Shown one piece after another: positions 16,983 to 27,277 of a stretch of DNA of 64,000 bases. The translations under genes were made by a program, and so were the position numbers. This DNA comes from Mycobacterium sp. E2733 (lineage in GTDB: Bacteria > Actinomycetota > Actinomycetes > Mycobacteriales > Mycobacteriaceae): the NCBI RefSeq assembly GCF_001667585.1, contig NZ_LZJZ01000068.1:1-64000 (forward strand), given 5' to 3'. A model generated the notes under the pieces. It had not been told where the DNA came from. It searched no databases and worked only from the letters and a program-made list of their open reading frames with translations. Numbering within the stretch: position 1 is the first letter of the stretch; each line of letters starts with the position of its first letter.

Positions 16983-18476
16983 GTGCAATCACGCAGCAAG
17001 GCAACCGCGAAAAAACTCCACCAATCAGGCACTTTGAACGACCTCGTGGTGGCAACCAACTTCATCCGTGCGGTCCGGGAATCGGGCTACGTCAGCCTGT
17101 CAACGGCCCTTGCGGAATTGATTGACAATTCCCTCCAGGCGAATGCGACGACGATCGACATCTCGATCGCCCGGCCAACACCAGCCGACTCGCCCGAGAT
17201 CACAGTGATCGACAACGGCGATGGGATGAACCGCCGCGAACTGGAGGCCTGTCTGCAGTTTGGCGGGACCCCGCGCTTCGATGATCGTCAGTCATTCGGC
17301 CGCTTCGGAATGGGGTTGCCCGCCGCGTCACTCAGCCAGGCGCGCCACATCGAGGTTGTGGCTTGGCAGGGCGCCGCCACCGCACTGGAGGTGAATCTGG
17401 ACGTCGACGACATAGTCGCCGGGGCGCCCGTACACCTTCGGGCCAAGCGAAGCACACATGTCGGCAGCGGCCCGAGCGGGTGCGCAGTCATCTGGCGGCA
17501 GTGCGACCGGATCGAGTATCAGCGACTCGCGTGGCTCGAACGCGCCCTCCATCGAGACCTTGGCCGTGTATACCGTCGGTTTCTCGGGACAGGCCTCAAG
17601 CTGTCAATCAACGGGTCACGCGTCAAGGCTCGGGACCCGCTCCTGCTCCAGATTCCCGTTGAAGGTCACACCGCTTCGCTGGCCTTTGAGCCCCAGCGCT
17701 ACGAACTCGCGACCGCGGCGGGCGGCACGTCCTTCGTCGAAGTGCGCTTCAGCGCGCTGCCCGTCCACGCGTGGCATCACCTGGACAACCTGTCGAAGCG
17801 TCGGGCGGACATTGTCGGCGGAGGCGGTGTGTCGATCCTGCGCGCAGGCCGCGAGATCGCGTTTGGCTGGCACCTCATGGGCGGCAAACGGAGGGAAAAT
17901 TATGACGACTGGTGGCGTTGCGAAATCAAGTTTGAGCCCGCGTTGGACGAACATTTCGGTATCACGATCAACAAGCAGGGCATCCGACCATCGACCCAAC
18001 TCAAGGAAGCGCTGGAGCCTGAGTTGGAGGCGGTAGCGCGGCTGCTCAATTCCCGCGTCCGAGAAGCGTTCGAGGAGGTCAAGTTCCTCGCGGCCACAGG
18101 CAATTCCTGCCGCATAGCCGAAGCGGCAGACCCTCATCTGCCGCTCATCGCTCGGAGGGGACGCAAGAAGGCGACCGGTGCGCTCGCCTATCGGTTGACA
18201 TCGGGCGTGCTGCCGTCCGGCACCATGTTGGACGCGAAGTTAGACGAGCGAACGCTCGAGGTGACGCTTAACGTCGACCATCCGGCGTTCGCGGCACTCT
18301 ACGAACCGCTCCAGTCGTTGGCGGGTGAGTCGGGTGAAAGCCCATTGCGGACGGCCATCGAGTTGCTCATATTGTCGTACGCCCGCACTACCGTGTTCCT
18401 TGGTCACGCCGATCTGTTGACCGATGTGCTCACGACGTGGAGCGCCACCTACGCGAGGATGCTTCAAAAGACATGA
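16983..18476 (+). CDS. MORC-like GHKL ATPase
   Basis: A 497-residue protein with an N-terminal Bergerat-fold ATPase: the N box ALAELIDNS (Glu45, Asp48, Asn49), the G1 box VIDNGDGM (about 77-82) and the G2 box GRFGMGLPAAS (about 106-116). The order and spacing match the MutL/Hsp90/MORC group, and bacterial MORC homologues are known from phage-defence and restriction gene clusters. The rest of the protein (about 180-497) is unassigned. The GTG start at 16983 is used. The stop overlaps the DruA-like start as ATGA, so the pair is co-translated and probably works as one complex. Confidence 0.85.
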   Translation: MQSRSKATAKKLHQSGTLNDLVVATNFIRAVRESGYVSLSTALAELIDNSLQANATTIDISIARPTPADSPEITVIDNGDGMNRRELEACLQFGGTPRFDDRQSFGRFGMGLPAASLSQARHIEVVAWQGAATALEVNLDVDDIVAGAPVHLRAKRSTHVGSGPSGCAVIWRQCDRIEYQRLAWLERALHRDLGRVYRRFLGTGLKLSINGSRVKARDPLLLQIPVEGHTASLAFEPQRYELATAAGGTSFVEVRFSALPVHAWHHLDNLSKRRADIVGGGGVSILRAGREIAFGWHLMGGKRRENYDDWWRCEIKFEPALDEHFGITINKQGIRPSTQLKEALEPELEAVARLLNSRVREAFEEVKFLAATGNSCRIAEAADPHLPLIARRGRKKATGALAYRLTSGVLPSGTMLDAKLDERTLEVTLNVDHPAFAALYEPLQSLAGESGESPLRTAIELLILSYARTTVFLGHADLLTDVLTTWSATYARMLQKT

Positions 18477-20452
18477 CTGAGCCGAAGTTTCTCCCCCTGA
18501 CCCTGCCTCCGGGCTCGACACGTCGCGAGCGCCGGGGATTCAAGCAACTGTGCACACTGCTGTCCTATGGGCCACCGGAAGGCGTCGAGGACCTCAATCA
18601 CGGGTGGTGGATCAAGGCCGCCGGCCTTGGCGATCTGTACGAGCAGCCGCGATTGGCGGCCGCCGCGCACACCGCGATCGATCTCGTTGATCAAGGATGG
18701 ACGGTCGACCTCGACAAGTTCGGCGCCCTGTTCGCACCGCCCCCACTCGGCGCCGACCGCGAGACGGAAAAGGCCCGAGTTCGCCGTCAAGAACACCTGC
18801 GGCGCGATGAGCAACTCCGCAAACCAAGCGTGCAACATTTCGTCAAACGGATGGAACGCGCCCATGTGCACAACGGACGGTTCGTGTCGGTGTTCGACCT
18901 GATGCGCGACGGTCGCGAGTTGGCCGACGCGCTCGCGGGTGCGCAGCGCATGACAGGCGTCATCGAGCCGTACGTTCAGATCGTCGACGACGGCACCTGT
19001 GACCGCACCGGCTTCCGGCTCCAGGACATCTGGCGGTATTTCCGCCACACATGGTCGAACGCCTACTCGACGGTTCCGGGGCGTTCGATGCCGATTCTCG
19101 TCAGGGATGCGGCGACCGAATTTCACACGATCATCGGGATCGCGGCGATCTCAAGTCCGGTTGTCCAGATTGCCGAACGCGACCTTTGGATCGGCTGGGA
19201 GACAGACCAATTCATCGCGGTAACAGCAGAGCATCCAACTGCCGCCGTCGCCAAATGGTTCGCGTCGCGCATCAAATCCCAACTCGAAGAGATTTACACC
19301 GCCGATCTGTTGCGTGATGGCATCATCGAGCCATCTGACATCCGGCATCCGAGTCCCGAAGTCATCGCCCGACTGCGGGCAGACGCCGAGCGGCATCGCC
19401 GTCGCCACCATCGCAATAGCGTTGTGCGGCAGGTGAAGAACCTCGAACTTGACGCTTGGGTTGAGCGGGCGGAGACCGACCTCTTCAGAAGCAAGCGCTC
19501 CACCGCGCTGGCAGATGTGCTGGAAGGGGTTCAAGCCCTTGAGGCCTACCTCAAACCAAAGCCAACGAGGGCAGGCCTCGCCAAAGCGCTGGCCAACCCG
19601 CGCGCGAAAGCTCAGTTACGAAAGATCGTCAGGCGCGCTCGCGGCGAGCGGGTCGGGACTGTGATCGCCGATCTAACGGTATGCGGGGCTGTCGCTCCGT
19701 ACAACGCCCTTGCGGCGGGCAAGATTGTCGGCGCGCTTGCGGTGTCACCGACCGTCCTGCAGGCATACCGACAGAAGTACGCGCGCCCAAGCGAGATCGC
19801 ATCGGCCATGGCCGGCCGCGCCATCTTGCGCGAGACCCGACTCGCGTTCGTCGGTACCACATCCCTGTACGGCACCGGATCCAGCCAATACAACCGCCTC
19901 TTCTGGCCTGAGACGGTCATGGGCGGTCCGAGCGATCAACGGATGGGTTTCTACGAACTTGGCCGCTCCCGATCCTTCGGTACTTCTCATTTCACTGATG
20001 CGACCGTCGAGGCGCTCGTACGGTTGTCCTCGCTGACCGGAAATCCCATCCGCGTCAACAGCTTGTTCGGTGAGGGAGTCAGCCCGCGCCTGCGAAAGGT
20101 GCGCATCGGCTTGTCCACGCTGGGATGGCCGACGAATGAACTGCTCAAGCACGGGCGCGAACGCATCGTGTACGGTGTGCCGCTGGTTCGGAATCTCCGC
20201 GACTACTCGCTCGGTATCGACGCCGAGCCGGACTACCTGCTCGACCCTGAGCTTCCCGGCTCAGATGCGCGTGTCGCTGAGTGGTGGTTTGAGCGCTGGT
20301 GCCAACGCCGAGCGCAGCAGGAACACGTGATTGCGTCGATGCGCAGCCACCGGACCGTTCGGCCTATCAGACATGGTGCGCGAGTCCCGCTGCCTGCCGA
20401 TGAAATGACCCTGGCGTTGACGTACGACGACGCGGACGCCGCCGGCGGTTAG
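18473..20452 (+). CDS. druA: DUF4338 protein, DruA-like
   Basis: A 659-residue protein with segments I associate with DUF4338: GRSMPILVRDAA (about 203-214), a variant of the RDLWIGW box (about 238-242), LYGTGSSQYNRL (about 465) and SFGTSHFTDATVEAL (about 501). DUF4338 defines DruA of the Druantia anti-phage system. The protein is longer than the roughly 400-residue type I DruA and has an extra N-terminal region. It is coupled to the GHKL ATPase by an ATGA overlap and ends convergently with the nuclease gene of the opposing operon (4-bp overlap). Biochemical role unknown. Confidence 0.75.
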   Translation: MTEPKFLPLTLPPGSTRRERRGFKQLCTLLSYGPPEGVEDLNHGWWIKAAGLGDLYEQPRLAAAAHTAIDLVDQGWTVDLDKFGALFAPPPLGADRETEKARVRRQEHLRRDEQLRKPSVQHFVKRMERAHVHNGRFVSVFDLMRDGRELADALAGAQRMTGVIEPYVQIVDDGTCDRTGFRLQDIWRYFRHTWSNAYSTVPGRSMPILVRDAATEFHTIIGIAAISSPVVQIAERDLWIGWETDQFIAVTAEHPTAAVAKWFASRIKSQLEEIYTADLLRDGIIEPSDIRHPSPEVIARLRADAERHRRRHHRNSVVRQVKNLELDAWVERAETDLFRSKRSTALADVLEGVQALEAYLKPKPTRAGLAKALANPRAKAQLRKIVRRARGERVGTVIADLTVCGAVAPYNALAAGKIVGALAVSPTVLQAYRQKYARPSEIASAMAGRAILRETRLAFVGTTSLYGTGSSQYNRLFWPETVMGGPSDQRMGFYELGRSRSFGTSHFTDATVEALVRLSSLTGNPIRVNSLFGEGVSPRLRKVRIGLSTLGWPTNELLKHGRERIVYGVPLVRNLRDYSLGIDAEPDYLLDPELPGSDARVAEWWFERWCQRRAQQEHVIASMRSHRTVRPIRHGARVPLPADEMTLALTYDDADAAGG

Positions 20453-21705
20453 TCGCCAACGTTAGTCACGACGAAGACCTCCGAACTGGCTGTCATGACT
20501 GCGGTCGTTGCAGGCACCTCAGGATCAGCATCGCGACGCAAGCCCAAAAGCCTTACGCGAGAGCCTATTTCAAGCGGCTTCGACGTCGGCTGGGTGCGAA
20601 GAAGGAGTTCCCTCTGGCCCGAAGCAGTGTCTAGCATCCATAGGCTCCGTACACCGTTTGGTGGGCCAACGATGCCCTCGTAGTCAAACCAGTCGCCGTC
20701 TTTAACTGTGGACGGATCAGGCGCGATCGAAGCCCAGTACGCGTCACACAAGCTCCGCACGTGGCACATCCCGCACAGATCGACCGACGGATGCGCCGGT
20801 GGCGAGTCAGTATCAAAGAGGGCGTCAGCCGCGGCGATCCTTAGCCTGACTGCTTCCTCTAAGTCCCGTAGTTCAACCGCGGTCGGTGCGGCCATCGTCA
20901 CGTCGTGGCTCGGGTAGGCCGCTGTCAGCTCAGTCGCCGGCACGCCGGTCGGATTGACGACGCGGTCGCGCTCCCAGAGAAGCGCATACAGTCGAAGCTG
21001 CTCGAAGTGACCCGGATCTTCGGCGCCCGTTTTGTAGTCGACGATCTTGGCGTGCCCATAGTCCACAACAAGCAAATCGACACGTCCCATTAGCCGCAGG
21101 TTTTCATCCGCCAGAATGACTTCGGCATGTGCTCCCGCCCCGACGGGACGACGGCCAAACGCAGGCGGTTCCTGCCCAGCAGGACCTTCGGCGGGTACAG
21201 CACCATCGGTCGGTTTCGCCGAGAACTTGGCGCGGCTGAGGTACTCCTGCACTTGACCCCGGGCGTCAGCGACGCGGTCACCAAGCTCACGCCTCAAGCG
21301 GCGGCAACGCTCGGCGTCAACGCGCGGACTGGCCTTGACGAGGTCGAGCCGCGTCGTGACGGCCTGCTCGATGAGCGCAGTAAAGCCGCCAAGCGACTTG
21401 AATACCTCGATCGCGCCTGGCGCCCTTGATGTTTCGCAGCCAGCCTCGACGAGCGCCTTGACAACCGTTTCGAGCACTCCATGGACCGCATCGCCCATGA
21501 TCGCCGGCGCGATCGGAAGCGGCGGGTAGCCATGGCCGCTCCACAGATCTGGATACGACGCTCGCGACAGCATGTACTGCCTCGGGCACGACTCGATTTC
21601 CTTCAGCGATGAGTAACTCCAAAACAGCGGACGCGGCGGCAAGATCGCGTCGGATGCCTCGACGGCAGTGACAAACCTGCGCTCCGACGGGGTCAGCTCA
21701 GCCAC
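20449..21705 (-). CDS. Cas4/RecB-like PD-(D/E)XK nuclease with Fe-S cysteines
   Basis: A 418-residue nuclease of the PDDEXK_1 group. Catalytic motifs are HAEVIL, GRVDLLVVDYG (Asp near 210) and KIVDYKTG (Asp-Lys near 224). Cys40 in ESCPRQYML plus the C-terminal CGMCHVRSLC (about 312-321) form the four-cysteine 4Fe-4S pattern of Cas4 and AddB nucleases. It is the last gene of the five-gene minus-strand operon and overlaps the DUF1998 gene by 13 bp. It likely supplies DNA-end cleavage to the helicase pair. Such a nuclease is not among the standard Druantia genes. Confidence 0.85.
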   Translation of the reverse strand: MAELTPSERRFVTAVEASDAILPPRPLFWSYSSLKEIESCPRQYMLSRASYPDLWSGHGYPPLPIAPAIMGDAVHGVLETVVKALVEAGCETSRAPGAIEVFKSLGGFTALIEQAVTTRLDLVKASPRVDAERCRRLRRELGDRVADARGQVQEYLSRAKFSAKPTDGAVPAEGPAGQEPPAFGRRPVGAGAHAEVILADENLRLMGRVDLLVVDYGHAKIVDYKTGAEDPGHFEQLRLYALLWERDRVVNPTGVPATELTAAYPSHDVTMAAPTAVELRDLEEAVRLRIAAADALFDTDSPPAHPSVDLCGMCHVRSLCDAYWASIAPDPSTVKDGDWFDYEGIVGPPNGVRSLWMLDTASGQRELLLRTQPTSKPLEIGSRVRLLGLRRDADPEVPATTAVMTASSEVFVVTNVGD

Positions 21706-23291
21706 TGCAGGACCTGCCGGCTCGCGATCGGAAGGTTCCGACTGATCACCATGTCATCGATGAGATGGACAGGCACGGAGCCGTATTCCTTGGCATCGTT
21801 GAGTTCCTGTGTTGGCGCTACGTTCTGGGTCAGCGGTCCCTGGACGGCGAATATCCACTGCTGATCGGCGCGCGTAGCCAGGATCGGTGCTACAACGTCA
21901 CCGATTCCGTCAATGCGCACAAGGCCATTGCGTTCGAACGTGACGTCATCGACGGACCGGCTATAAAGATCCGCATAGAGGCGGTTCGCAGACTGCTCCA
22001 GACGTACCTGGTCCAGTACGGGTGGCGTGCCGTACAGGAGGTATCGCAGCAGGCTCCTACCGATCCGGCGATCAAGAAGGCCGTGCTCGAAGCGATTACG
22101 GAAGCTGCGGAGGCAGCGGTAACAGGACTCGTCGCAGTCCGCCGGGCAGTCTTCCAGACGTTTGAGGGTGTCTTCGAAGATCGAAATGCCGAATGTGCTG
22201 ACCCGCTGGGTGAATCCGGCACCACCGGGCAATGTGTCATACAGGTAGATCTCGGCCTCAAGGCCCTCACTCACGCGATGGCTCAGCGCCGGTCGAAACT
22301 CTGCTTGGATTTCGGTGGCTTCGATCTCCAGTCGATCGGTGGCCGCGATCGTTAATGCCTCGGCAATGGTGCGCAGTGCCACTTGCGTCGGCAACAGCTC
22401 GGGGCGCAGCGTCAGCGGCGGTTCGACTGTGAGACGCACCAGCAGCACGTCCGAGATGAAGTCGGTGCCAAGCACTAAGCCTCGGGTAGAGCGGTTGCCA
22501 GCACAATCCGGATCTTTATGGGGATATGGCTTCTTGTGGGTCCCGCCGACTATCCCGGTAGCCGTCGCCGTCGGTTCGATCAGCCCACATAGCGTGCAGT
22601 AGCTGTATCCCTCGCCGCGCGGCCCGGTATTCGTAACGAGCAGGGTGTCACGTCGGTACGTCTGCTCCAAACCGTCACTCAGGCGCGTCCACTCACTTGC
22701 GTTGGCCGGACCCTCGGCGACGAGCTTGGCCCGCGTGGCATAGCTCCGCGCCGGTGCGTCGTCGGGGCTGGTACCGGGGTCCTTAGTGAGCGGGTGAGCG
22801 AAGCCCGGCGGGCGCATCCAGTTCATCGCCTTACCGAACCGGCCCTCAGCGCCGCATGCAGGGCAGTCGATTTCGTCACCGCGCTCAGCCTGGTCATAGG
22901 GCACATGCTTGGCGTAGTGGCAGACCTGGCATTCGAAGTAGAGCCATTTATCGCGCCAAGCCTGCGCACGTTCTTCGCCGAAGGGGGAGAAGATCGCACC
23001 CGACGTCCACTCCTTGCCGTCGATCCACACGACCTTGCCGGGCGCGTACTGAGTCAGCGCGATGGGCAAGCCTTGACTCGGCGCGTAGCGGTATTCCCAG
23101 TGATACGGCCCGGAGACATCCCGATCGAACACGTGGAAGCCGACGACATCTGTTGGAAATGCGTAGCGCGGGAGGACGCCCTTGTACAGGAGCCGGTCGA
23201 GCAAGTTCTCCTGACTGCGTTGCACGCTCGGCGCGTCGGCGCCGTCCTCGGCGGGCTGATCCGACGGTACGGCATCGATGTCATTGGTCAT
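21693..23291 (-). CDS. DUF1998 protein, C-terminal half of a split DruE-like helicase
   Basis: A 532-residue protein with a zinc ribbon (Cys121, Cys124, Cys143, Cys146) and a C-terminal DUF1998 region with the typical YDTLPGGAGFTQRV segment and a CPADCDESCYRCLRSF cysteine cluster (about 378-393). DUF1998 normally forms the C-terminus of DruE or the separate DrmB of DISARM. The start overlaps the helicase stop as ATGA, so the two are made together. Combined length (about 1,860) equals a full DruE, supporting a split gene. Confidence 0.85.
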   Translation of the reverse strand: MTNDIDAVPSDQPAEDGADAPSVQRSQENLLDRLLYKGVLPRYAFPTDVVGFHVFDRDVSGPYHWEYRYAPSQGLPIALTQYAPGKVVWIDGKEWTSGAIFSPFGEERAQAWRDKWLYFECQVCHYAKHVPYDQAERGDEIDCPACGAEGRFGKAMNWMRPPGFAHPLTKDPGTSPDDAPARSYATRAKLVAEGPANASEWTRLSDGLEQTYRRDTLLVTNTGPRGEGYSYCTLCGLIEPTATATGIVGGTHKKPYPHKDPDCAGNRSTRGLVLGTDFISDVLLVRLTVEPPLTLRPELLPTQVALRTIAEALTIAATDRLEIEATEIQAEFRPALSHRVSEGLEAEIYLYDTLPGGAGFTQRVSTFGISIFEDTLKRLEDCPADCDESCYRCLRSFRNRFEHGLLDRRIGRSLLRYLLYGTPPVLDQVRLEQSANRLYADLYSRSVDDVTFERNGLVRIDGIGDVVAPILATRADQQWIFAVQGPLTQNVAPTQELNDAKEYGSVPVHLIDDMVISRNLPIASRQVLQWLS

Positions 23292-26200
23292 GCCGATGCA
23301 CCCCCGGCTGCGCTACCAGCGGGCTCAACACCCGCCGTCACTGCGGGCCCAACGTCCAGTGCGTGGTCAATATCCTCCAACGTCCGCACGACGATGCCGT
23401 CGAGCAACGCCTCGCGGCGCCCCGGATCGAGTTCGCTCGGCAGCCACGCATCAACGTCGGCCCGCAACGTTGCCTCGTTATCTCTGAGCCACTGCCCGAA
23501 ATCGTTTCGGTTGAGCGGTGATGTCGTACCCAGAAATTCGTCCACCGTCCCAAGCACCTCGAACAGCTGTCGCTGCTCATCTGGCGGGATCGTTGGCAAT
23601 CGATCTTGGTGGTACCGCTGCAGCAGATAGGCGATGACGTGGCGGCGTGCGATCTCGGGGTTGTTCATCGTCAGCACCGGATCGTCGACCGGACCCCGGA
23701 TCATCTGGTCGGGTTCGCGGAAGTAGTGATCGTCGTGCGTGTCGGCGCTACCAAACGCCACGACCGTCGCCACCGCGTTGCCTCGACGGCCGGCGCGTCC
23801 AGCTCGCTGCTGGTAGTTCGCGCGCGACGGCGGCATGTTCCGGAGAGCGACACCTGACAGATTGCCGATGTCGATACCAACTTCCATCGTGGTCGTGCAT
23901 GACAGGACATCGATTGCCGACTTCTGCGTCTCAACAGGTCCCGGTAGCGCGATGTTTACGTCTTGGAACAGCAGCTCGTACTCCTCCGCCTTCGAAAACA
24001 CGGCGCTGGACTGGGCCGCGTTAAGTTGCGCGGTGTGTTCGGCGGCGATGATGCTCATGGGCGGTTCGGGCGGGTTCGCCAGGGCTCTGACCGAACTGGC
24101 CCGGTAGTAACCTTTGCGCGCCTTGAACACCGGGTCAGTGTTCGGGTCAAGGACGCGCACATTGTCGGTGTGGCAGCTCACGCATCGGTCGGTACCCGGA
24201 TAGGGGCGTTGCGTGAATCGGCAACGCTCGCAGTAACCCCATTGACCTCCGAGTTCCAGTGCCACCTTGCCAGCCTGGAGCCGGAACTTGTTGCCGACCG
24301 GCTCGCAGAACGTCTGCAACAAGCTGGGCAGCCAGTTCTTCCGGAAGGCGGTCTTGACCGGAGTCGTTCCCAGCCACCGATCGATCGCGGCGAACTTCCC
24401 GGCGTGCGGTTTGACTCCGCCCTTGGTGTTCATCCAATCGCTGTCCATGCCAGGGAACCAGATGCCGCGTGTGGGGATCGTCCATTGGGCGAGCCACAGG
24501 CGGACAAGCGCCAGTTTGGTGTCGCTGCCGGTGGCCACGCCAGGTATATCCGGCAGGTTCGCGAGGAGCCCATCCCGCACGCTGGCGCGCTCGCGAATCG
24601 ACGCGAGGCCGAGTGGTACGAGCCCGTAGTACCGATCGGTCAGCGTGTCGTAGATGGCCCTGAGCAGCGACTGCGGCGGGCTGGCGCTCAGCATCAGGAG
24701 ATCCTCACGAGCATCGACATTGCCCTCCAGCGCGCCGCGATCAATCGCATCGCCGACTTCCTTGAGCACGTGCATCGACTCGCCGGGCTTCAGCTCGGGG
24801 CGCAGCCGTACCTTCAATCGCTTCGCGCCAATCATCACCGCGAGGAAGAGCCGATCGAGACTCATGTTCCGAGCGACGTTCGGCAACGCATCCAGCTCAG
24901 TCCAACCACGAAGAATCAGCGGCCGGATGACGTCGCGCAGGGCGTAGTTCTGCAAGTTCGGGGCAAGCCGCGCGGCCACTTGCCGCGAGTCCGAGAACGC
25001 GAGCACCTTGCGGCCGCGCAAGGGCGCGAAGTCCGAGTACGCCTGGGCCCCCGGCGGCTGCACCTCAATCTGCCGCGTCACCAACGCTTGGAACGGTTGG
25101 TCACCCTTCGTCTGATGGTCCTGGACTGACGAACGGCCGAAACCGGCCAGTCGACCGCAGACGCCGCACGGCTTAAACTCACCGTTCGCTTCCGCCTCGT
25201 CGTCATCATTATCGTCGTCACCCCGCACGACCTCGCCGCTGCGCCGCCTGGGAAGAAAGACGCCCCGCATCCGCAGGCCATCGGGGTAGGGGTTTAGCCG
25301 TCCGGTGACGAGGTCCAAGTCGGCCGCCTCTACCTCACCCGTGGCTGGTGTTTCCAGAAGTAGATCCAGCGGGAAGAGTTCCGGAATCGACCCCGATACG
25401 GATTGAAAGGCGCCCCCCGGCTCGTGCCACAAGTAGGTCGGCTCCACGACGTCGTCGGTGTAGGCGCGGGCGTACGCCGACCCGCAGTGACGACACGTGT
25501 ACAACTCGAAGACACGCGCGCCACACGCGCATGTCGCTTGTGGCTGTGCGTAGAGCTTGCCGACTGGACCCTGGTCGGGATGTCGTTCGCGGTCGACCGC
25601 CGTGCATTCGGGGTCAAGGCACGCCCAGAGGCCTGGCAGCCCGCGGAAGAAGGCGTGCACCCGGCACGGAAGCAGCCCCGCGTCCTCCGTTGAGCGGCGG
25701 GCAGCGCTGCCGAGCGCGATCAGAGCCGACGCAGCCCGGTCCCGTAGCTCGGCCTCCACCGTCGGGAATAGCGTGGCCCCCAACTCGCCGACCGGTTGTG
25801 CCCGCTGCATGGTTTCGTTGACCAGCAGGCCCATCGGTTCGAAGGACTCAAGCGCTTCGTACAGGAGTTCGCCGACCGTCTTCCCGGAGTCGATCGTGAC
25901 TCCCCGATAGGTGAGCAACCCGCTGACGGCGGCCTTGCGCGCCTCGTCGGTTTGGGCCTCGTAGTAGTCAGAAAGTGGTAGGGCGCTGAGTGTCTCAGCA
26001 TCTTCAGCGCTTCCCGGTCCTGCTGTCTCACGAAGAGCCAGGTGCCCCTGAACGGTACGGAAATCGGATTCGGACTTTCCGGATAGCTGCGCGGCGAATT
26101 GGCGTGCGTAGTGCGGACTGTCGAAGCTCGCGCTGGTGCAGATGATTTGCAGTCGATCGGGGTCAATGCCCAACCGTGACCGGAGTCGCCGCAAGAGGAG

Positions 26201-27277
26201 TGCGACCTCCGCCCCCGATGCACCTCGGTACAGGTGTGCCTCATCGATGACCAAGAGGAACCGCTCGTCCGGATTGTCGTGGAGCCACTTTCGGGTCGCA
26301 TCGAAGACTGGACGTTCGAGCGGCCGCATCATCATGTACTCGAGCATCGAGTAGTTGGTGATCAACACGTCCGGTGGCGCCTGCAACACCTCATAACGGG
26401 TCAGCAATTCGGGATCGTCTGGCTGGGTCACCGCCCGGATGAACTCGCCCGCGGGGTTCTTCCAGCGACTACCTTTCGCGCCGAACCATCCCTTGAGATC
26501 GGGCTTCGCCGGCCACTTACCCTTCGCTTCGAGCGTCTCCTTCAACGCGACCGCCGCGTCGTGCCACGGTGAGGATGGGTCGTTGGCTTGGTCGATGAGC
26601 GAGATGTAAAAGTCCTCGATCGACTCCAAGCGATACTGGTCCTTCTTCACCGTGCGGACGCCGGGATATAGTGTCCGGCTCGTGTAGCGGGCAAATCGCG
26701 CGGGCCGGCCGACCAAGCTGGTGAATAGATCGGTCACGCGCGGGTCCCCGAGCAGCAGCCGAAGACGGCCGAGCTGGTCGTTCACGAGGGCGTTCATCGG
26801 GTAGAGGATCAGTGCGCGCACCGCGGGCTCGGCGAAGGAGTCTGCCCGGTTCGCTGCTTCCACCACAAGCTTCGCCAGCATCGGCAATAGGAAGGACTCG
26901 GTTTTGCCTGAACCTGTACCGGTCGTGATAGCCAAGCTCATGCCGTCGCGCACGGCCAGCTCAAGCGCTTCGGCTTGATGGGTATAGGGCGGATCGAACA
27001 AAATCCGCGGTAGCGGATCGGCTGGCTTCGCCAAACTGCCGAAGAGCGTGTGCACGGCCGGATCGAGGTCGAGGTCGGCGAACCGCTCGTCGGTCTGGTA
27101 GCGCGGCGTGCTCTCAAAGAAAGGCGCCCGGAACAGCACGCCCTCCTCCTCGAGGACAACGCGGCGTTGGTCAATTAGCGTCGGGTGCCCGATGTGGTAG
27201 GTGGCTTCGATGTAGTCGCGCAACGCGGCCTGAATCTTGGTGATCGTCTCGGAAATCGTTGGCGTCTCCGCAGTCAC
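23288..27277 (-). CDS. large SF2 helicase, DruE-like N-terminal part
   Basis: About 1,329 residues. Helicase motifs: THQAEALE (Q-like), TGTGSGKTES (Walker A, about 119), YPMNALVNDQLGRLR, LVIDEAHLY (about 342), ICTSASF (motif III), MEVGIDIG and QQRAGRAGRRG (motif VI, about 1156). Two cysteine clusters (about residues 570-620 and 700) look zinc-binding. This is the pattern of the helicase half of DruE and other DUF1998-linked helicases. The GTG start at 27277 overlaps the previous stop as GTGA. DNA translocation on invading DNA is the likely role. Confidence 0.9.
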   Translation of the reverse strand: MTAETPTISETITKIQAALRDYIEATYHIGHPTLIDQRRVVLEEEGVLFRAPFFESTPRYQTDERFADLDLDPAVHTLFGSLAKPADPLPRILFDPPYTHQAEALELAVRDGMSLAITTGTGSGKTESFLLPMLAKLVVEAANRADSFAEPAVRALILYPMNALVNDQLGRLRLLLGDPRVTDLFTSLVGRPARFARYTSRTLYPGVRTVKKDQYRLESIEDFYISLIDQANDPSSPWHDAAVALKETLEAKGKWPAKPDLKGWFGAKGSRWKNPAGEFIRAVTQPDDPELLTRYEVLQAPPDVLITNYSMLEYMMMRPLERPVFDATRKWLHDNPDERFLLVIDEAHLYRGASGAEVALLLRRLRSRLGIDPDRLQIICTSASFDSPHYARQFAAQLSGKSESDFRTVQGHLALRETAGPGSAEDAETLSALPLSDYYEAQTDEARKAAVSGLLTYRGVTIDSGKTVGELLYEALESFEPMGLLVNETMQRAQPVGELGATLFPTVEAELRDRAASALIALGSAARRSTEDAGLLPCRVHAFFRGLPGLWACLDPECTAVDRERHPDQGPVGKLYAQPQATCACGARVFELYTCRHCGSAYARAYTDDVVEPTYLWHEPGGAFQSVSGSIPELFPLDLLLETPATGEVEAADLDLVTGRLNPYPDGLRMRGVFLPRRRSGEVVRGDDDNDDDEAEANGEFKPCGVCGRLAGFGRSSVQDHQTKGDQPFQALVTRQIEVQPPGAQAYSDFAPLRGRKVLAFSDSRQVAARLAPNLQNYALRDVIRPLILRGWTELDALPNVARNMSLDRLFLAVMIGAKRLKVRLRPELKPGESMHVLKEVGDAIDRGALEGNVDAREDLLMLSASPPQSLLRAIYDTLTDRYYGLVPLGLASIRERASVRDGLLANLPDIPGVATGSDTKLALVRLWLAQWTIPTRGIWFPGMDSDWMNTKGGVKPHAGKFAAIDRWLGTTPVKTAFRKNWLPSLLQTFCEPVGNKFRLQAGKVALELGGQWGYCERCRFTQRPYPGTDRCVSCHTDNVRVLDPNTDPVFKARKGYYRASSVRALANPPEPPMSIIAAEHTAQLNAAQSSAVFSKAEEYELLFQDVNIALPGPVETQKSAIDVLSCTTTMEVGIDIGNLSGVALRNMPPSRANYQQRAGRAGRRGNAVATVVAFGSADTHDDHYFREPDQMIRGPVDDPVLTMNNPEIARRHVIAYLLQRYHQDRLPTIPPDEQRQLFEVLGTVDEFLGTTSPLNRNDFGQWLRDNEATLRADVDAWLPSELDPGRREALLDGIVVRTLEDIDHALDVGPAVTAGVEPAGSAAGGASA

